Below are positions 43,744 to 52,663 of a DNA stretch of 64,000 nucleotides, piece by piece (position 1 is the stretch's first letter; every line of letters begins with the position of its first letter). The DNA is from Pontibacter chinhatensis (GTDB lineage Bacteria > Bacteroidota > Bacteroidia > Cytophagales > Hymenobacteraceae). The notes below the pieces were generated by a model, which had not been told where the DNA came from, did not search any database, and was given only the letters and a program-made list of their open reading frames with translations. The stretch covers positions 372,001 through 436,000 of the forward strand of contig NZ_FOOT01000005.1 in the NCBI RefSeq assembly GCF_900113285.1, in the 5' to 3' direction. A program made the translations under genes and the position numbers.

Positions 43744-44493
43744 ATGTGCAGACAAATAAAGCGTATGACAAGGGAGGAGTCCGAATTTAAACATGTGGAT
43801 ATGGTAGCAGCAGAACACAACTATAAAACAGGCCGGCTAACGGCAAGGCCGGGAGCAATTCCTGATAGTAGTAAGAAGTCCTCAGGAGTGCAGCCACTTC
43901 TTGTACAAGAGCAGAAGGCGGGCCTGCTTTATGTGCCGCAACAGTATGAACCCGTCAAACCCGCCGCGCTGGCCGTGATGCTGCACGGGGCCGGTGCTGC
44001 CGCTGCGCAAGGGCTGTCGCTGCTCCGAAGCTATGCCGACGAATCTAACATGCTCGTGGTAGCCCCTGCTGCCACCGCTTACTCCTGGGACATCATTGCC
44101 AGCAGAAAATTCGGCCCGGATATCGCTATCCTGGAGGAGGCCCTGCACGCTGTATTTGAGAACTTTGCGATAAATTCTGAGCGCATCGCCATTGGCGGCT
44201 TTTCGGATGGGGCCTCTTATGCCCTCTCTGTTGGCCTCACAAACGGCGACCTGTTTACGCACATCATTGCTTTCTCACCTGGCTTTGTCCATACGCCTGA
44301 AAACAGGGGCAAACCAAAAGTATACCTCTCGCACGGCATCCACGACCCGGTGTTGCCCATAGACCCCTGTGGCAGGCGCATTGTGCCCCAGCTTAAGCGG
44401 CTTGGCCTGGAGGTAAATTACAAGGAGTTTGACGGCCGGCACGAAGTGCCCGCGGACATAGCCCAAGCTGCCGTAACGTGGTTTATGAGTTGA
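43744..44493 (+). CDS. Alpha/beta hydrolase (phospholipase/carboxylesterase type)
   Basis: A 249-residue esterase-like protein. Landmarks are the oxyanion strand VMLHGAGA, the nucleophile elbow GFSDG (near residue 154), the Asp in SHGIHDPVLPID and the His in DGRHEVP. The family cleaves carboxyl esters or thioesters; the substrate is unknown. The annotated ATG at 43744 lies only 13 nt after a terminator T-run, so a later ATG (43765 or 43801) may be the true start. The next gene follows after 16 nt. Confidence 0.75.
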   Translation: MCRQIKRMTREESEFKHVDMVAAEHNYKTGRLTARPGAIPDSSKKSSGVQPLLVQEQKAGLLYVPQQYEPVKPAALAVMLHGAGAAAAQGLSLLRSYADESNMLVVAPAATAYSWDIIASRKFGPDIAILEEALHAVFENFAINSERIAIGGFSDGASYALSVGLTNGDLFTHIIAFSPGFVHTPENRGKPKVYLSHGIHDPVLPIDPCGRRIVPQLKRLGLEVNYKEFDGRHEVPADIAQAAVTWFMS

Positions 44494-44509
44494 ATGATAA
44501 ACATGTATC

Positions 44510-44863
44510 ATGAAAGAATCAACTGCTGAGAAAAGGAGGTTCCGCTTTTACAAAGAGCCGCACGGCACCTGGTACATCGACCTGCCTGAGTACCCGGGAC
44601 CCAAGGGAGACCTGGCCATGGTGGCCGGTGCCGATGATATGCTGGACTATCTGGCAAAAGGTGGCAAGCAGGTGGAGGTGGAGATGAGCGAGCTTCCTTT
44701 TGATGGCGCCCTGGCCCTGGATTTGGTAAGGATGGGAGAGCCCGGAGGAGGGGCCTACTATAAACCAGTGAGCCACAGCATCCAGTCCGTCTGGCTTTGC
44801 GACGTTACCATTTTTGCCCTGCAGAAATTCCCCGAGAAAATATACTTTCGCGCTGTTGGTTAA
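44510..44863 (+). CDS. DUF6717-like small protein
   Basis: A 117-residue cytosolic protein. RFRFYKEPHGTWYIDLPEY at the start, VAGADDMLDYLA in the middle and WLCDVTIFALQKFPEKIYFR at the end match my memory of DUF6717, a small uncharacterised family. It follows the hydrolase gene by 16 nt, so the two may be cotranscribed. No catalytic motif is visible. Confidence 0.6.
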   Translation: MKESTAEKRRFRFYKEPHGTWYIDLPEYPGPKGDLAMVAGADDMLDYLAKGGKQVEVEMSELPFDGALALDLVRMGEPGGGAYYKPVSHSIQSVWLCDVTIFALQKFPEKIYFRAVG

Positions 44864-44905
44864 TCTCCCGGAAGGCACCGGAAACAGGCTGCAACTTCGC
44901 CCGTC

Positions 44906-45709
44906 TTAGTTTGTGGTGGCCAACACCTTTGCCAGTTCCCGCTGGTAATCCGGGTTCTCGTTCATCCCGTTGTGGGGCTGGCCTTTCAGGATAATCACTT
45001 TATCGGTGGGTTTGAGGTGGGCCTTTAGTTTCTCTGAGGAGCCGTGGTAGATGATTTCATCCCGGTCGCCGTGGAAGAGCACGATGGGAGCCATGGTTAG
45101 GTCTACAAAGCGATAGGTCTCAAACCTATACTTTAAAATAAAGGCAGGAACAAAAGGGTAGAGGCTGTGCACCAGATCGGGGAGGCTGTAATAAGGTGCT
45201 TGCAGCAAGAGCAACCTGGGGCTGTTATTGGCCGCCAGCATGGCCGCTGCCGCCGATCCGATGGAGTAGCCCGCCACGACGATAGCGCTTTCTGTATACC
45301 TTGCCTTCAGGTGGTTATAGGCTGCCTGCACATCCTCGTAAAACTGTTTTTCGTTGCTAATCTGTCCGCCGCTCTTGCCGTAGCCGCGATAATCAAGTAT
45401 AAAAATATCGTAGCCCAGCCGGGTATAGGTAGGAGCAATGTATCCCCAAGAGTCGACTGAGCCGGCATTGCCATGCAGGTAAAACACCAGCCCCTTCGGC
45501 TTATCGGCCTTAAACAGCAGCCCGTGCAACTGTGTCCCATCCTTGGCAGGCAGGTATACTTCCTCAAACTCCTGGCCGAAGCGGAACTGGTGCTCCTGCG
45601 GCAGTTTTTCGGGGAAGAAGATAAGGCTCTCCTGTTGAAAGAATCCAAGGCCCATAAAAAGCAGGTAAAGCGTGAATGGAATGGCTGCTATGTAAAGTAT
45701 GGTACGCAA
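44906..45709 (-). CDS. Membrane-anchored alpha/beta hydrolase (BEM46/ABHD13-like)
   Basis: This 267-residue protein has an N-terminal hydrophobic anchor (ILYIAAIPFTLYLLFMGLGFF) and a hydrolase domain with YLHGNAGS, the nucleophile elbow GYSIGS (near residue 146), the Asp region LFHGDRDEI and the C-terminal His in GQPHNGM. It appears to start at TTG 45709; no in-frame ATG lies nearby. Family members act as peptidases or esterases on unknown substrates. It converges with the DUF6717-like gene. Confidence 0.75.
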   Translation of the reverse strand: MRTILYIAAIPFTLYLLFMGLGFFQQESLIFFPEKLPQEHQFRFGQEFEEVYLPAKDGTQLHGLLFKADKPKGLVFYLHGNAGSVDSWGYIAPTYTRLGYDIFILDYRGYGKSGGQISNEKQFYEDVQAAYNHLKARYTESAIVVAGYSIGSAAAAMLAANNSPRLLLLQAPYYSLPDLVHSLYPFVPAFILKYRFETYRFVDLTMAPIVLFHGDRDEIIYHGSSEKLKAHLKPTDKVIILKGQPHNGMNENPDYQRELAKVLATTN

Positions 45710-46110
45710 GGATAGCTTTGGTTGATGAAATAAAATAGTAGTTTTCCGTGAATAACGAGCGGTTAAATTAATCGTTTAAACTTTCTTTTTTTCTGCTTCT
45801 ACCCCAGGCTTTGCTAACTTCTCCCTCCCAAAAGTGTTATCAATAGGCTTAATACCCATGGCAAACAGTTCGTGTATGTTACCTGTTAAATCCTGCATGT
45901 TGCGCAGCGGTGAGATGCATCGCTTATACTTCCGGAAGGCAAGTGTGGGGAACTCCTGCTGCCACCTTCAGAATAACGTAGTATATCATATTTTCATTCT
46001 GGCGTTTCTGTTACTTTTGGGGAGATGCCAGGCTGCAGGGGCTCCGGCGCAACTGCAGCAATATCGTACCTAACGCAATTAAGCTTTTAGAATACTAAAC
46101 CAGCTACCGC
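45710..46110. other. Gene-free gap with a promoter for the exporter operon
   Basis: A short frame at 45834-46073 lacks a convincing start or family and is not called. TACTTTTG at 46012-46019 matches the Bacteroidota -7 box TAnnTTTG and lies 90 nt before the adaptor gene, so it is the likely promoter of the exporter operon. No clear -33 box is visible. Confidence 0.4.
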
Positions 46111-47193
46111 ATGAAGCCATACTTTCTCCTCACCCTGTATCTGTTTATACTTTCCGCGTGCGGCGAAAAACAGGAAAAGATACAACCTACGGTGGAGGAC
46201 ATCACAGAAGCTGTCTATGCATCCGGCGTGGTCAAGAGCCGCGATCAGCACCAGGTGTTCCCGACGGTGAGCGGGGTGATACAGCAGATTTATGTGACGG
46301 AGGGCGATGTGGTGAAGAAAGGCGATCCGCTGCTGCGCCTCGACAACGAGGCTGCGCGCCTGAGCACCGAGAACGCCCGCATCGCGGCTGAGTACTCCAG
46401 CGTGCGCGCCAACCAGGAAAAATTACGGGAGGCGCAGGAAGCGATTGACCTGGCGCGTAGCAAAATGCGCAACGACTCGCTGTTGCTGGAGCGCCAGCGC
46501 AACCTGTGGGCCAGCCGTATTGGCACCAGGGTAGAGCTGGAGCAGCGGGAGCTGAGCTATCAAAACGCCGTCACCTCCTACAAATCGGCCAAACTGCGCT
46601 ACGACGACCTTAAAAAGCAACTCGAATTTGCGGCCCGCCAGTCGCAGAAGAACCTGCAGATAAGCCAGACCATGTCTGATGACTATACCGTGAAAAGCGA
46701 GACGGGCGGCAAAGTATACGACGTGCTGCGCGAGCCGGGCGAACTGGTGAGTCCGCAGACGCCGGTGGCCGTGGTGGGCAGCGCCGATGAGTTTCTGCTG
46801 GAGCTGCAGGTGGACGAGTACGACATAGCTCGTGTAAAGCCGGGGCAGCGGGTGCTGCTCAACCTCGACAGCTACAAGGGCCAGGTGTTTGAGGGGGAAG
46901 TATACAAAATCAACCCGGCTATGAACGAGCGCACCCGCTCTTTTACCGTGGAAGCCAGCTTCGTAAAAGCACCGCCCGCCCTGTTTCCCAACCTCACCAC
47001 CGAGGCCAATATCATTATACAAGCCAAGAAAGATGCGCTGACGATACCCCGCGAGTACCTGGTAGAGGGCGGCTATGTGCTGACGGAAGGGAAGGAGAAG
47101 GTGCCCGTGGAAACGGGCTTGATGGATTACCAGAAGGTGGAGATTGTGAAGGGGATAACCAGGGAGGACGTGCTACTTAGACCGGCGCTATGA
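46111..47193 (+). CDS. HlyD/MacA-type periplasmic adaptor lipoprotein
   Basis: A 360-residue membrane fusion protein. The signal peptide ends in the lipobox LSAC (Cys17), so it is a lipoprotein. The biotinyl-lipoyl halves (VFPTVSGVIQQIYVTEGDVV and YTVKSETGGKVYDVLREPGELV) enclose a long helical hairpin of about 110 residues, followed by a beta-barrel domain. It should link an inner-membrane ABC pump to an outer-membrane channel. Its stop overlaps the permease start by 4 nt (ATGA). No TolC gene is present nearby. Confidence 0.85.
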   Translation: MKPYFLLTLYLFILSACGEKQEKIQPTVEDITEAVYASGVVKSRDQHQVFPTVSGVIQQIYVTEGDVVKKGDPLLRLDNEAARLSTENARIAAEYSSVRANQEKLREAQEAIDLARSKMRNDSLLLERQRNLWASRIGTRVELEQRELSYQNAVTSYKSAKLRYDDLKKQLEFAARQSQKNLQISQTMSDDYTVKSETGGKVYDVLREPGELVSPQTPVAVVGSADEFLLELQVDEYDIARVKPGQRVLLNLDSYKGQVFEGEVYKINPAMNERTRSFTVEASFVKAPPALFPNLTTEANIIIQAKKDALTIPREYLVEGGYVLTEGKEKVPVETGLMDYQKVEIVKGITREDVLLRPAL

Positions 47194-48449
47194 AAAGCAA
47201 ACTGATCTATGACATTGCTAAATCGCTGTTGCTGGCGCGCTGGCGGCAGACTCTGGTGGCGGCTATCGGGGTTACCTTCAGTATTGCCATGTTTATTACG
47301 CTGCTTAGTTTCATGAACGGCCTCAACGACCTGCTGGACGGGCTGATCCTGAACCGTACCCCGCACGTGCGCCTCTACAACGAGATAAAGCCCAGCGAGA
47401 ACCAACCGGTACTGGCGCACCCCGACTACAAAGGCGCTTACAACTTCATCAGCTCGGTAAAGGCAGGCATCACCCGGCAAGAGATCTATAACAGCGGCCC
47501 TATCATGCAGGCCGTCAAGAATGATCCCCGCGTGCTGGGTGTGGCGCCGAAACTTAATACTCAAGTGTTTTACAACGAGGGCACCATCGATATCTCCGGC
47601 ACCATCAGCGGCATAGACGTGGAGGAGGAGATGCGGCTGTTCAACTTCCAGGACTACGTGACAACGGGTAAGCCCATGGATGTGAAGAACGTGGCCAACA
47701 GCATTATACTGGGCAAGGGCCTGGCAGACATCCTGGTGGCCGATATTGGCGATGTGGTGCAGGTCACGACGCCGCAGGGCGAGCGCTTTTCCCTGAAAGT
47801 GGTAGGCTATTTTCAGTCGGGCATACAGGAGATAGACAAGGTACAGAGTTACGCCTCCATCAGCACCACCCAAAAGCTGCTGGGCAAGCCCAACAACTAC
47901 ATCACCGACATACAGGTAAAGCTGCACGACCTGGACATTGCGCCCGCCATGGCCGTGGAGTACAGCAAGAAGTTTGGGGTGGATGCCGAGGACATCCAGA
48001 CGGCCAACGCCCAGTTCGACACCGGCACCACCGTGCGCAGCATCATCTCCTATTCAGTGGGCATCGTGCTGCTGATCGTGGCGGGCTTCGGCATCTTTAA
48101 CATCCTGAACATGATGATCTACGAGAAGATGGATTCCATTGCCATCCTCAAGGCCACGGGCTTCTCGGGCAGCGACGTGAACCGCATTTTCCTGCTTATT
48201 GCCCTGAGCATCGGCTTTTTCGGCGGCGCAGTGGGGCTGACGCTGGGGTTTATCTTCTCGGTGATTGTGGATAATATCCCTTTCAGAACGGCGGCGCTCC
48301 CCACCGTGGAAACCTACCCGGTAAACTATAGCCTGGTGTTCTATTTAATCGGAGGCTCCTTTTCCCTGATTACGACTTACTTTGCCGGCTTCTTCCCGGC
48401 CCGCAAGGCCAGCAAAGTAGACCCGGTGGAAATCATCAGGGGCAAATAG
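47190..48449 (+). CDS. MacB-type ABC transporter permease (FtsX domain)
   Basis: The 419 residues have one span near residues 25-45, a MacB-like periplasmic domain (about 50-265), and an FtsX domain with three spans (about 280-410) ending in FPARKASKVDPVEIIRGK. With the adaptor before it and the ATPase after it, it forms a MacAB-like or LolCDE-like exporter. Substrates of this group include lipoproteins, peptides, macrolides and siderophores; none can be chosen from sequence alone. Confidence 0.87.
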   Translation: MKSKLIYDIAKSLLLARWRQTLVAAIGVTFSIAMFITLLSFMNGLNDLLDGLILNRTPHVRLYNEIKPSENQPVLAHPDYKGAYNFISSVKAGITRQEIYNSGPIMQAVKNDPRVLGVAPKLNTQVFYNEGTIDISGTISGIDVEEEMRLFNFQDYVTTGKPMDVKNVANSIILGKGLADILVADIGDVVQVTTPQGERFSLKVVGYFQSGIQEIDKVQSYASISTTQKLLGKPNNYITDIQVKLHDLDIAPAMAVEYSKKFGVDAEDIQTANAQFDTGTTVRSIISYSVGIVLLIVAGFGIFNILNMMIYEKMDSIAILKATGFSGSDVNRIFLLIALSIGFFGGAVGLTLGFIFSVIVDNIPFRTAALPTVETYPVNYSLVFYLIGGSFSLITTYFAGFFPARKASKVDPVEIIRGK

Positions 48450-48459
48450 AAGTATACAC

Positions 48460-49140
48460 ATGCACGAGACCATACTTGAGGCAAAGCACATCAACAAGGA
48501 GTTCCACGACCCGGTGACGGTGAAGGTGCTGACCGATGTAACGTTTAAGGTGAATAAAGGAGAGTTTGTGTCGGTGATTGGCAAGTCCGGGAGCGGCAAG
48601 TCCACGCTGCTGTACATCCTCTCTACCATGGACACTGATTACGAGGGCGAACTGCTGATAGACAGCCAGCTGATGACGGGCAGAAAGGATATGGAGCTGG
48701 CCCGCATCCGCAACGAGAAGATTGGCTTTGTGTTCCAATTCCACTACCTGCTTAACGAGTTCACGGTGCTACGGAACGTGATGCTGCCCGGCCTGAAGTT
48801 GGGAAAGTATAGCGAGGAGGAGGTGGAGCACCGCGCCATGGAGCGTCTGAAAATGCTGGGCATCGGCCACTTGGCCCGGAACATGGCTTACAAAATATCG
48901 GGTGGGGAGAAGCAGCGCGTGGCCATTGCCCGCGCCCTCATCAACGACCCGCTGATACTGATGGGCGACGAGCCAACCGGCAACCTGGACGTGCGCAACA
49001 GCGAGATCGTGTTCGATATTTTCAAGGAGCTGACCGAGGCGCACGACCAGACCCTGCTCATCGTCACCCACGACCAAAGCTTTGCCGAGCGCAGCGGCCG
49101 CATCATCGAAATGGAGGATGGCCGCATCATCAGGCATTAG
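48460..49140 (+). CDS. ABC transporter ATP-binding protein (LolD/MacB type)
   Basis: A complete 226-residue nucleotide-binding domain with Walker A GKSGSGKSTL (near residue 38), Q-loop, signature SGGEKQRVAIARAL and Walker B LILMGDEPTGNLD. The EPTGNLD ending and the short length are typical of the MacB/LolD subfamily. It follows the permease after 10 nt and completes the exporter operon. A T-rich hairpin at 49152-49180 (ATACTTTACATACTT against AAGTATAAA-like bases) may end the operon. Confidence 0.9.
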   Translation: MHETILEAKHINKEFHDPVTVKVLTDVTFKVNKGEFVSVIGKSGSGKSTLLYILSTMDTDYEGELLIDSQLMTGRKDMELARIRNEKIGFVFQFHYLLNEFTVLRNVMLPGLKLGKYSEEEVEHRAMERLKMLGIGHLARNMAYKISGGEKQRVAIARALINDPLILMGDEPTGNLDVRNSEIVFDIFKELTEAHDQTLLIVTHDQSFAERSGRIIEMEDGRIIRH

Positions 49141-49224
49141 GCAGGTGGCAGTTATACTTTACATACTTCCTGTAAAGTATAAAAACAGGCTGTGCTTTGC
49201 TTTTCCGGAAGTATAGAGCGGTGT

Positions 49225-49274
49225 CCTCGCTTGCCTCCGGCAAGCGTGCGCTATCTGGTGGCGTCCCGCCATGC
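49225..49274 (+). repeat. REP-like two-hairpin element, third copy
   Basis: CTCGCTTGCC-TCC-GGCAAGCG followed by TGGCG-TCCC-GCCA. It aligns with the inverted element at 36009-36059 at about 40 of 49 positions, including the paired second hairpin, and the stems keep pairing despite base changes. Confidence 0.65.
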
Positions 49275-49520
49275 AATAATGAAAGTATAAAGTATAGGGG
49301 GAAGTATAAAGTATAAATCTAAGCCTAAGCGGCCTGACACTGTGATTTATACTTTACTGGCCAGAACGGGATAAACAAATAAACTGCGAATTTTAGCTCG
49401 CCCTAACTTATGAAGGGCAGCACCATCTCATTCACTTTCTTTGTCATCCTAAAAGGAACTTGAGAGATGGGCTATGAAGCCGAGGCTACGGGGAAGTATA
49501 TGTTCCCTAACTACCGGGTC

Positions 49521-49560
49521 CAACCACCCCTGACCCCTCCTTGGCTAAGGCGGGGAGTCT
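49521..49560 (+). repeat. C-rich/G-rich short repeat A
   Basis: CCACCCCTGACCCCTCC followed by a spacer and GGCGGGGAGT can form a hairpin. A related copy lies at 49640-49671. Confidence 0.5.
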
Positions 49561-49639
49561 GTTTTTGCTGGTGTTGAAGTATAAGTTTCATTTCCCCAGT
49601 TCTTGCGCGGAAAGGTCGCGACTTGTCCCTACACGTGTA

Positions 49640-49671
49640 AACCCACCCCAGCCCCTCCGAGGAGGGGAGTT
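49640..49671 (+). repeat. C-rich/G-rich short repeat B
   Basis: CCCACCCCAGCCCCTCC followed by GAGGAGGGGAGT, the second copy of the element at 49521-49560. CCCCTCC pairs with GGAGGGG. Confidence 0.5.
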
Positions 49672-49687
49672 ATACTTACTACTCTCT

Positions 49688-49757
49688 TGTCATCTCGAGC
49701 AGGGCGAGAGAGCTATCGGGAATTCTCTTCAGATCTCTCCCAAAGGTCGAGATGACA
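49688..49757. repeat. 70-bp MITE-like inverted-repeat element
   Basis: It has perfect 11-bp terminal inverted repeats: TGTCATCTCGA (49688-49698) and TCGAGATGACA (49747-49757). The interior holds further short inverted matches around TCTCTC/GAGAGA. The size and structure fit a palindromic intergenic repeat, without any coding sequence. Confidence 0.65.
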
Positions 49758-50066
49758 GTAGTGGCAGCGGCTATCGAACTTGTTCCCAGCCTTTGGGTTG
49801 AGCGCCTTCTAGATTTCCGGTTTCGCTTCAGCGAAATTGCGACGTCAGGAGCAAAGGAAATGTAGACAGCGCGATGCCCGAAGGCGAGGCCTCCCGGCCT
49901 GGGAGGGCAGAAAGCCAGAGATGCAACGATAGCTTATGTAAGTCTGGAGGATGAACGGTAGCTTGAAAAGTAAAGCTTGGCTCATGCTGCAGGAAGCGAA
50001 GGCTGTAGAAGTATAAACTTAAGTATAAGATGCATAGCCATAGTGTAAGTATGGCTTTTCAAGCCA

Positions 50067-50182
50067 GTTGGGTTGCAAACCCAACACCATAGAAAGGCAC
50101 GGGTTGCAAACCCGCGCCAGCAATTAGTATATGCGGACTTGGAAGTCCGCAGCAGTATTGGTTCCGGATAAGGGGGCCGGAA
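50067..50182. repeat. Cluster of four short palindromes
   Basis: In order: GTTGGGTTGCAAACCCAAC (50067-50085), CGGGTTGCAAACCCG (50100-50114), GCGGACTTGGAAGTCCGC (50133-50150) and TTCCGG...CCGGAA (50162-50182). The first two share the core GGGTTGCAAACCC. The set resembles REP sequences that are moved by Y1 transposases (RAYT), but no transposase gene is in this window. Confidence 0.6.
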
Positions 50183-50493
50183 CAGCGGAAAGATGTATAG
50201 CCGCAAGTACGAGTATAAAGTATAGCTCAGGTATAAACTAAAGAATTCTAAAGTATAAAACCATCTGACGTCAACCTTTACCACCCACTTCCGCCGCTGC
50301 AAACCCTGCCTTTATAGCACTTTCTAAATATAGGACAACCTTACAAAATTCCCCTTTCTGAAACTGTTAGAGTTGCATCCAAGTATCAATATATCCAACG
50401 TGTTACAAGTATGTTTCTGCACAAGGGGTATGCGGTTGCACGTTTGGAGCATATCAAACTGAAATTTAAACAACGTAAACTGAAAACAAGCTT

Positions 50494-51648
50494 ATGCTGG
50501 CAATGAACTATCGTGGGCCCAAGCGGGTCCGTATCGATCAAAAACCCATACCCGAGATTCTGCATCCTGAGGATGCCATTGTTCGGGTAGTCCGCTCCTG
50601 TATCTGCGGCTCCGACCTCCACCTCTATAACGGCAACGTACCCGATACCCGCGTGGGCTCCACCTTCGGCCACGAGTTTGTGGGCATTGTGGAAGAAATC
50701 GGCTCAGACGTGCATAAACTGAAAGTAGGCGATAAGGTGATTGTACCTTTTAACATCTCCTGCGGTAGGTGCGCCTTTTGCAAGCAGGAGCTCTACGGCA
50801 ACTGCCACGAGTCCAACTCACAGGCGACGGCCGTAGGAGCTATTTTCGGCTACTCACATACCGCCGGTGGCTACAACGGGGGCCAGGCAGAGTATGTGCG
50901 CGTGCCTTACGCGGATGTAGGGCCCACCATCATCCCCGAAGGTATGGACTGGGACGATGCCGTGCTGCTGACCGACGTGGTACCAACCGGCTACCAGGCC
51001 GCCGAGATGGCGGGTATACAGAAAGGCGACACCGTGGTGATTTTCGGTGCCGGGCCTATTGGTATTATGGCGGCCAGGTGCTCCTGGCTCTTTGGTGCGG
51101 GGCGCGTTATTATAATAGATAAGGAGGATTACCGTCTGGAGTTTGCCCGCAACTACTCTCAGTGCGAGGCCTATAACTTCATGGACATGGAAGACCCGGT
51201 GGTGTTCGTGAAAAAGACCACCGACTGGATGGGTGCTGATGTCTGCATCGACGCTGTGGGGGCGGAGGCTGCCGGAAACGTGCTGCAAACCATCACCGGC
51301 CGTAAGCTGCTTTTGCAGGCGGGTTCGGCCACAGCGTTGCACTGGGCTATCAACTCTGTGAAAAAGGGCGGCATTGTATCAATTGTGGGCGTGTACGGAC
51401 CAACCGATAACCTGGTACCAATTGGTAACGTGGTGAACAAGGGCATTACCATCCGGGCTAACCAGGCCTCAGTGAAGCGCCTGCTACCGCGCCTGATCGA
51501 CCATGTGCAGAACGGGATCATCAAGCCGAAGCAGCTCATCACGCACCGCGTGCCGCTGGAGGAAGTGGCAGACGCCTACCGCATGTTCTCTGAGAAACTG
51601 GACAACTGCATTAAACCCGTTCTTATTCCACCATCTGCTCACGAGTAA
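50494..51648 (+). CDS. Zinc-dependent alcohol dehydrogenase (MDR, formaldehyde-dehydrogenase-like)
   Basis: A 384-residue medium-chain dehydrogenase. Catalytic zinc ligands lie in CICGSDLHLYNG and GHEFVG, and the structural zinc loop is CGRCAFCKQELYGNC. The NAD(P)-binding motif is FGAGPIGIMAAR near residue 185. It matches the glutathione-independent formaldehyde/threonine dehydrogenase-like branch, where both zincs are typical. The substrate is not certain. The next gene follows after 11 nt, so the two are probably in one operon. Confidence 0.88.
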   Translation: MLAMNYRGPKRVRIDQKPIPEILHPEDAIVRVVRSCICGSDLHLYNGNVPDTRVGSTFGHEFVGIVEEIGSDVHKLKVGDKVIVPFNISCGRCAFCKQELYGNCHESNSQATAVGAIFGYSHTAGGYNGGQAEYVRVPYADVGPTIIPEGMDWDDAVLLTDVVPTGYQAAEMAGIQKGDTVVIFGAGPIGIMAARCSWLFGAGRVIIIDKEDYRLEFARNYSQCEAYNFMDMEDPVVFVKKTTDWMGADVCIDAVGAEAAGNVLQTITGRKLLLQAGSATALHWAINSVKKGGIVSIVGVYGPTDNLVPIGNVVNKGITIRANQASVKRLLPRLIDHVQNGIIKPKQLITHRVPLEEVADAYRMFSEKLDNCIKPVLIPPSAHE

Positions 51649-51659
51649 AACAAACTATT

Positions 51660-52178
51660 ATGGAAGAACAAGCAAAAGACTATTCGCATATAAATGGCTG
51701 GGGGATAGACGCCGATCCGAAAAACGACCCGACGTATCCCATGAAGCGCCGCACCAACGAGGAGCATAAAGGTTACTCCTGGGAGCGGCCCCCACAGCAG
51801 CCCATCACCATGGAGGTGCTGCATTCTATTGAGCGACCCAATGTATCGGCTGTGTACGGTACGGCCATGCCACCGAGCGGCCTGAGCGGCATGATTCGTA
51901 GGTTTGCCTTTAAGCACAGCGAGAACAGCTACCTGCACTGGCTGCCGCTTCTGGTGGCCGACCGCGTTAACGTGGTGGAGGGGCTGATAGAGGATGTGGC
52001 TGAGGGCAAGGTGCCCAACATATTCTCGGAGAAGGGCTACTCTGCCGACTGGGACCATAACCGCAGCGGCCTGGCCGTGCGAGCCGCCATAGGGGCGGCC
52101 GTAGTAGGGGCTGTTGTGTTAATGTGTGCGGGGGAGAAGAACCGTAAAAGATGGTTTAATCAATTGATGGACCGTTAA
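51660..52178 (+). CDS. Hypothetical protein with C-terminal membrane span
   Basis: A 172-residue protein that I do not recognise. The N-terminal half is hydrophilic (HINGWGIDADPKNDPTYPM), and a single membrane span near residues 141-157 (LAVRAAIGAAVVGAVVLM) precedes a short basic tail. Cells of this phylum often carry such proteins beside the zinc alcohol dehydrogenase, so a shared stress role is possible but unproven. A terminator follows. Confidence 0.6.
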   Translation: MEEQAKDYSHINGWGIDADPKNDPTYPMKRRTNEEHKGYSWERPPQQPITMEVLHSIERPNVSAVYGTAMPPSGLSGMIRRFAFKHSENSYLHWLPLLVADRVNVVEGLIEDVAEGKVPNIFSEKGYSADWDHNRSGLAVRAAIGAAVVGAVVLMCAGEKNRKRWFNQLMDR

Positions 52179-52202
52179 ACCTTCCCCAATCCTGTTCACA
52201 AG

Positions 52203-52243
52203 AGAGCCATCAGGTGCTGTAGTATCCTGATGGCTCTTTTTTA
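52203..52243 (+). terminator. Terminator after the alcohol dehydrogenase operon
   Basis: AGAGCCATCAGG (52203-52214) pairs perfectly with CCTGATGGCTCT (52226-52237), followed by TTTTTT. Confidence 0.88.
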
Positions 52244-52423
52244 TACTTTCAGATCGTTGTGCTTGCGTCCAGAACTTACCTGGGATGGGCGCCAGGTCTC
52301 CGGAAAGTATAAAGTCCAAGCATAGAACTCAAGTTGCGATCTCCTACTTTAGTGCAGGTATAAACTCATTCTTGATCCCTCTGAGGTAGGCTGTATTATG
52401 CTGCTCACAATCGCTCTAAACAA

Positions 52424-52513
52424 TTTGTCATACTTGGTAGGAAGAGGAGGGCTCCTTAGCCCCGGGGGGCAAGCCTGTACGACATACTACCAAGCTCCTT
52501 TCAGGATGACAAA
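52424..52513. repeat. 90-bp imperfect inverted-repeat element
   Basis: TTTGTCAT (52424-52431) and ATGACAAA (52506-52513) form the ends; CTTGGTAG (52433-52440) and CTACCAAG (52487-52494) pair just inside. The outer ends share TTGTCAT with the element at 49688-49757, which suggests a related family. The rest of the gap 52179-52663 shows nothing else. Confidence 0.5.
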
Positions 52514-52663
52514 ATGAAGGGGATGAAACGACCATGCCCCCAAGCAGGGAAATTAAATAATATTTGCAGAATCTCCCCACCTTAGGAAGATCGCTGTTCT
52601 GGTTTAAAGTATAAACCGGTACTGTCAGAGGCCTTGCGCTCTACTCGGGTTTATACTTTCAGA

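Larger units (their letters stand above)
49141..50493. other. 1.35-kb gene-free region with repeats
   Basis: No frame here has coding character or a recognisable product. The frame at 49541-49801 crosses repeat elements and is rejected. The region holds a REP-like unit, two C-rich/G-rich repeats, a 70-bp inverted element and a cluster of short palindromes (listed separately), plus more than a dozen AAGTATA/TATACTT 7-mers. It looks like a landing site for short interspersed repeats between the exporter operon and the alcohol dehydrogenase gene. Confidence 0.6.

Noticed and set aside
45834..46073. A 79-codon plus-strand frame before the exporter
   Set aside because: No domain, no good start context, and a promoter-like box lies inside it.
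49541..49801. An 86-codon frame in the repeat region
   Set aside because: It runs through two repeat elements and has no domain or start signal.
49141..50493. CRISPR array or decayed transposase
   Set aside because: Repeats are palindromic and not evenly spaced, and no translated stretch resembles a transposase.
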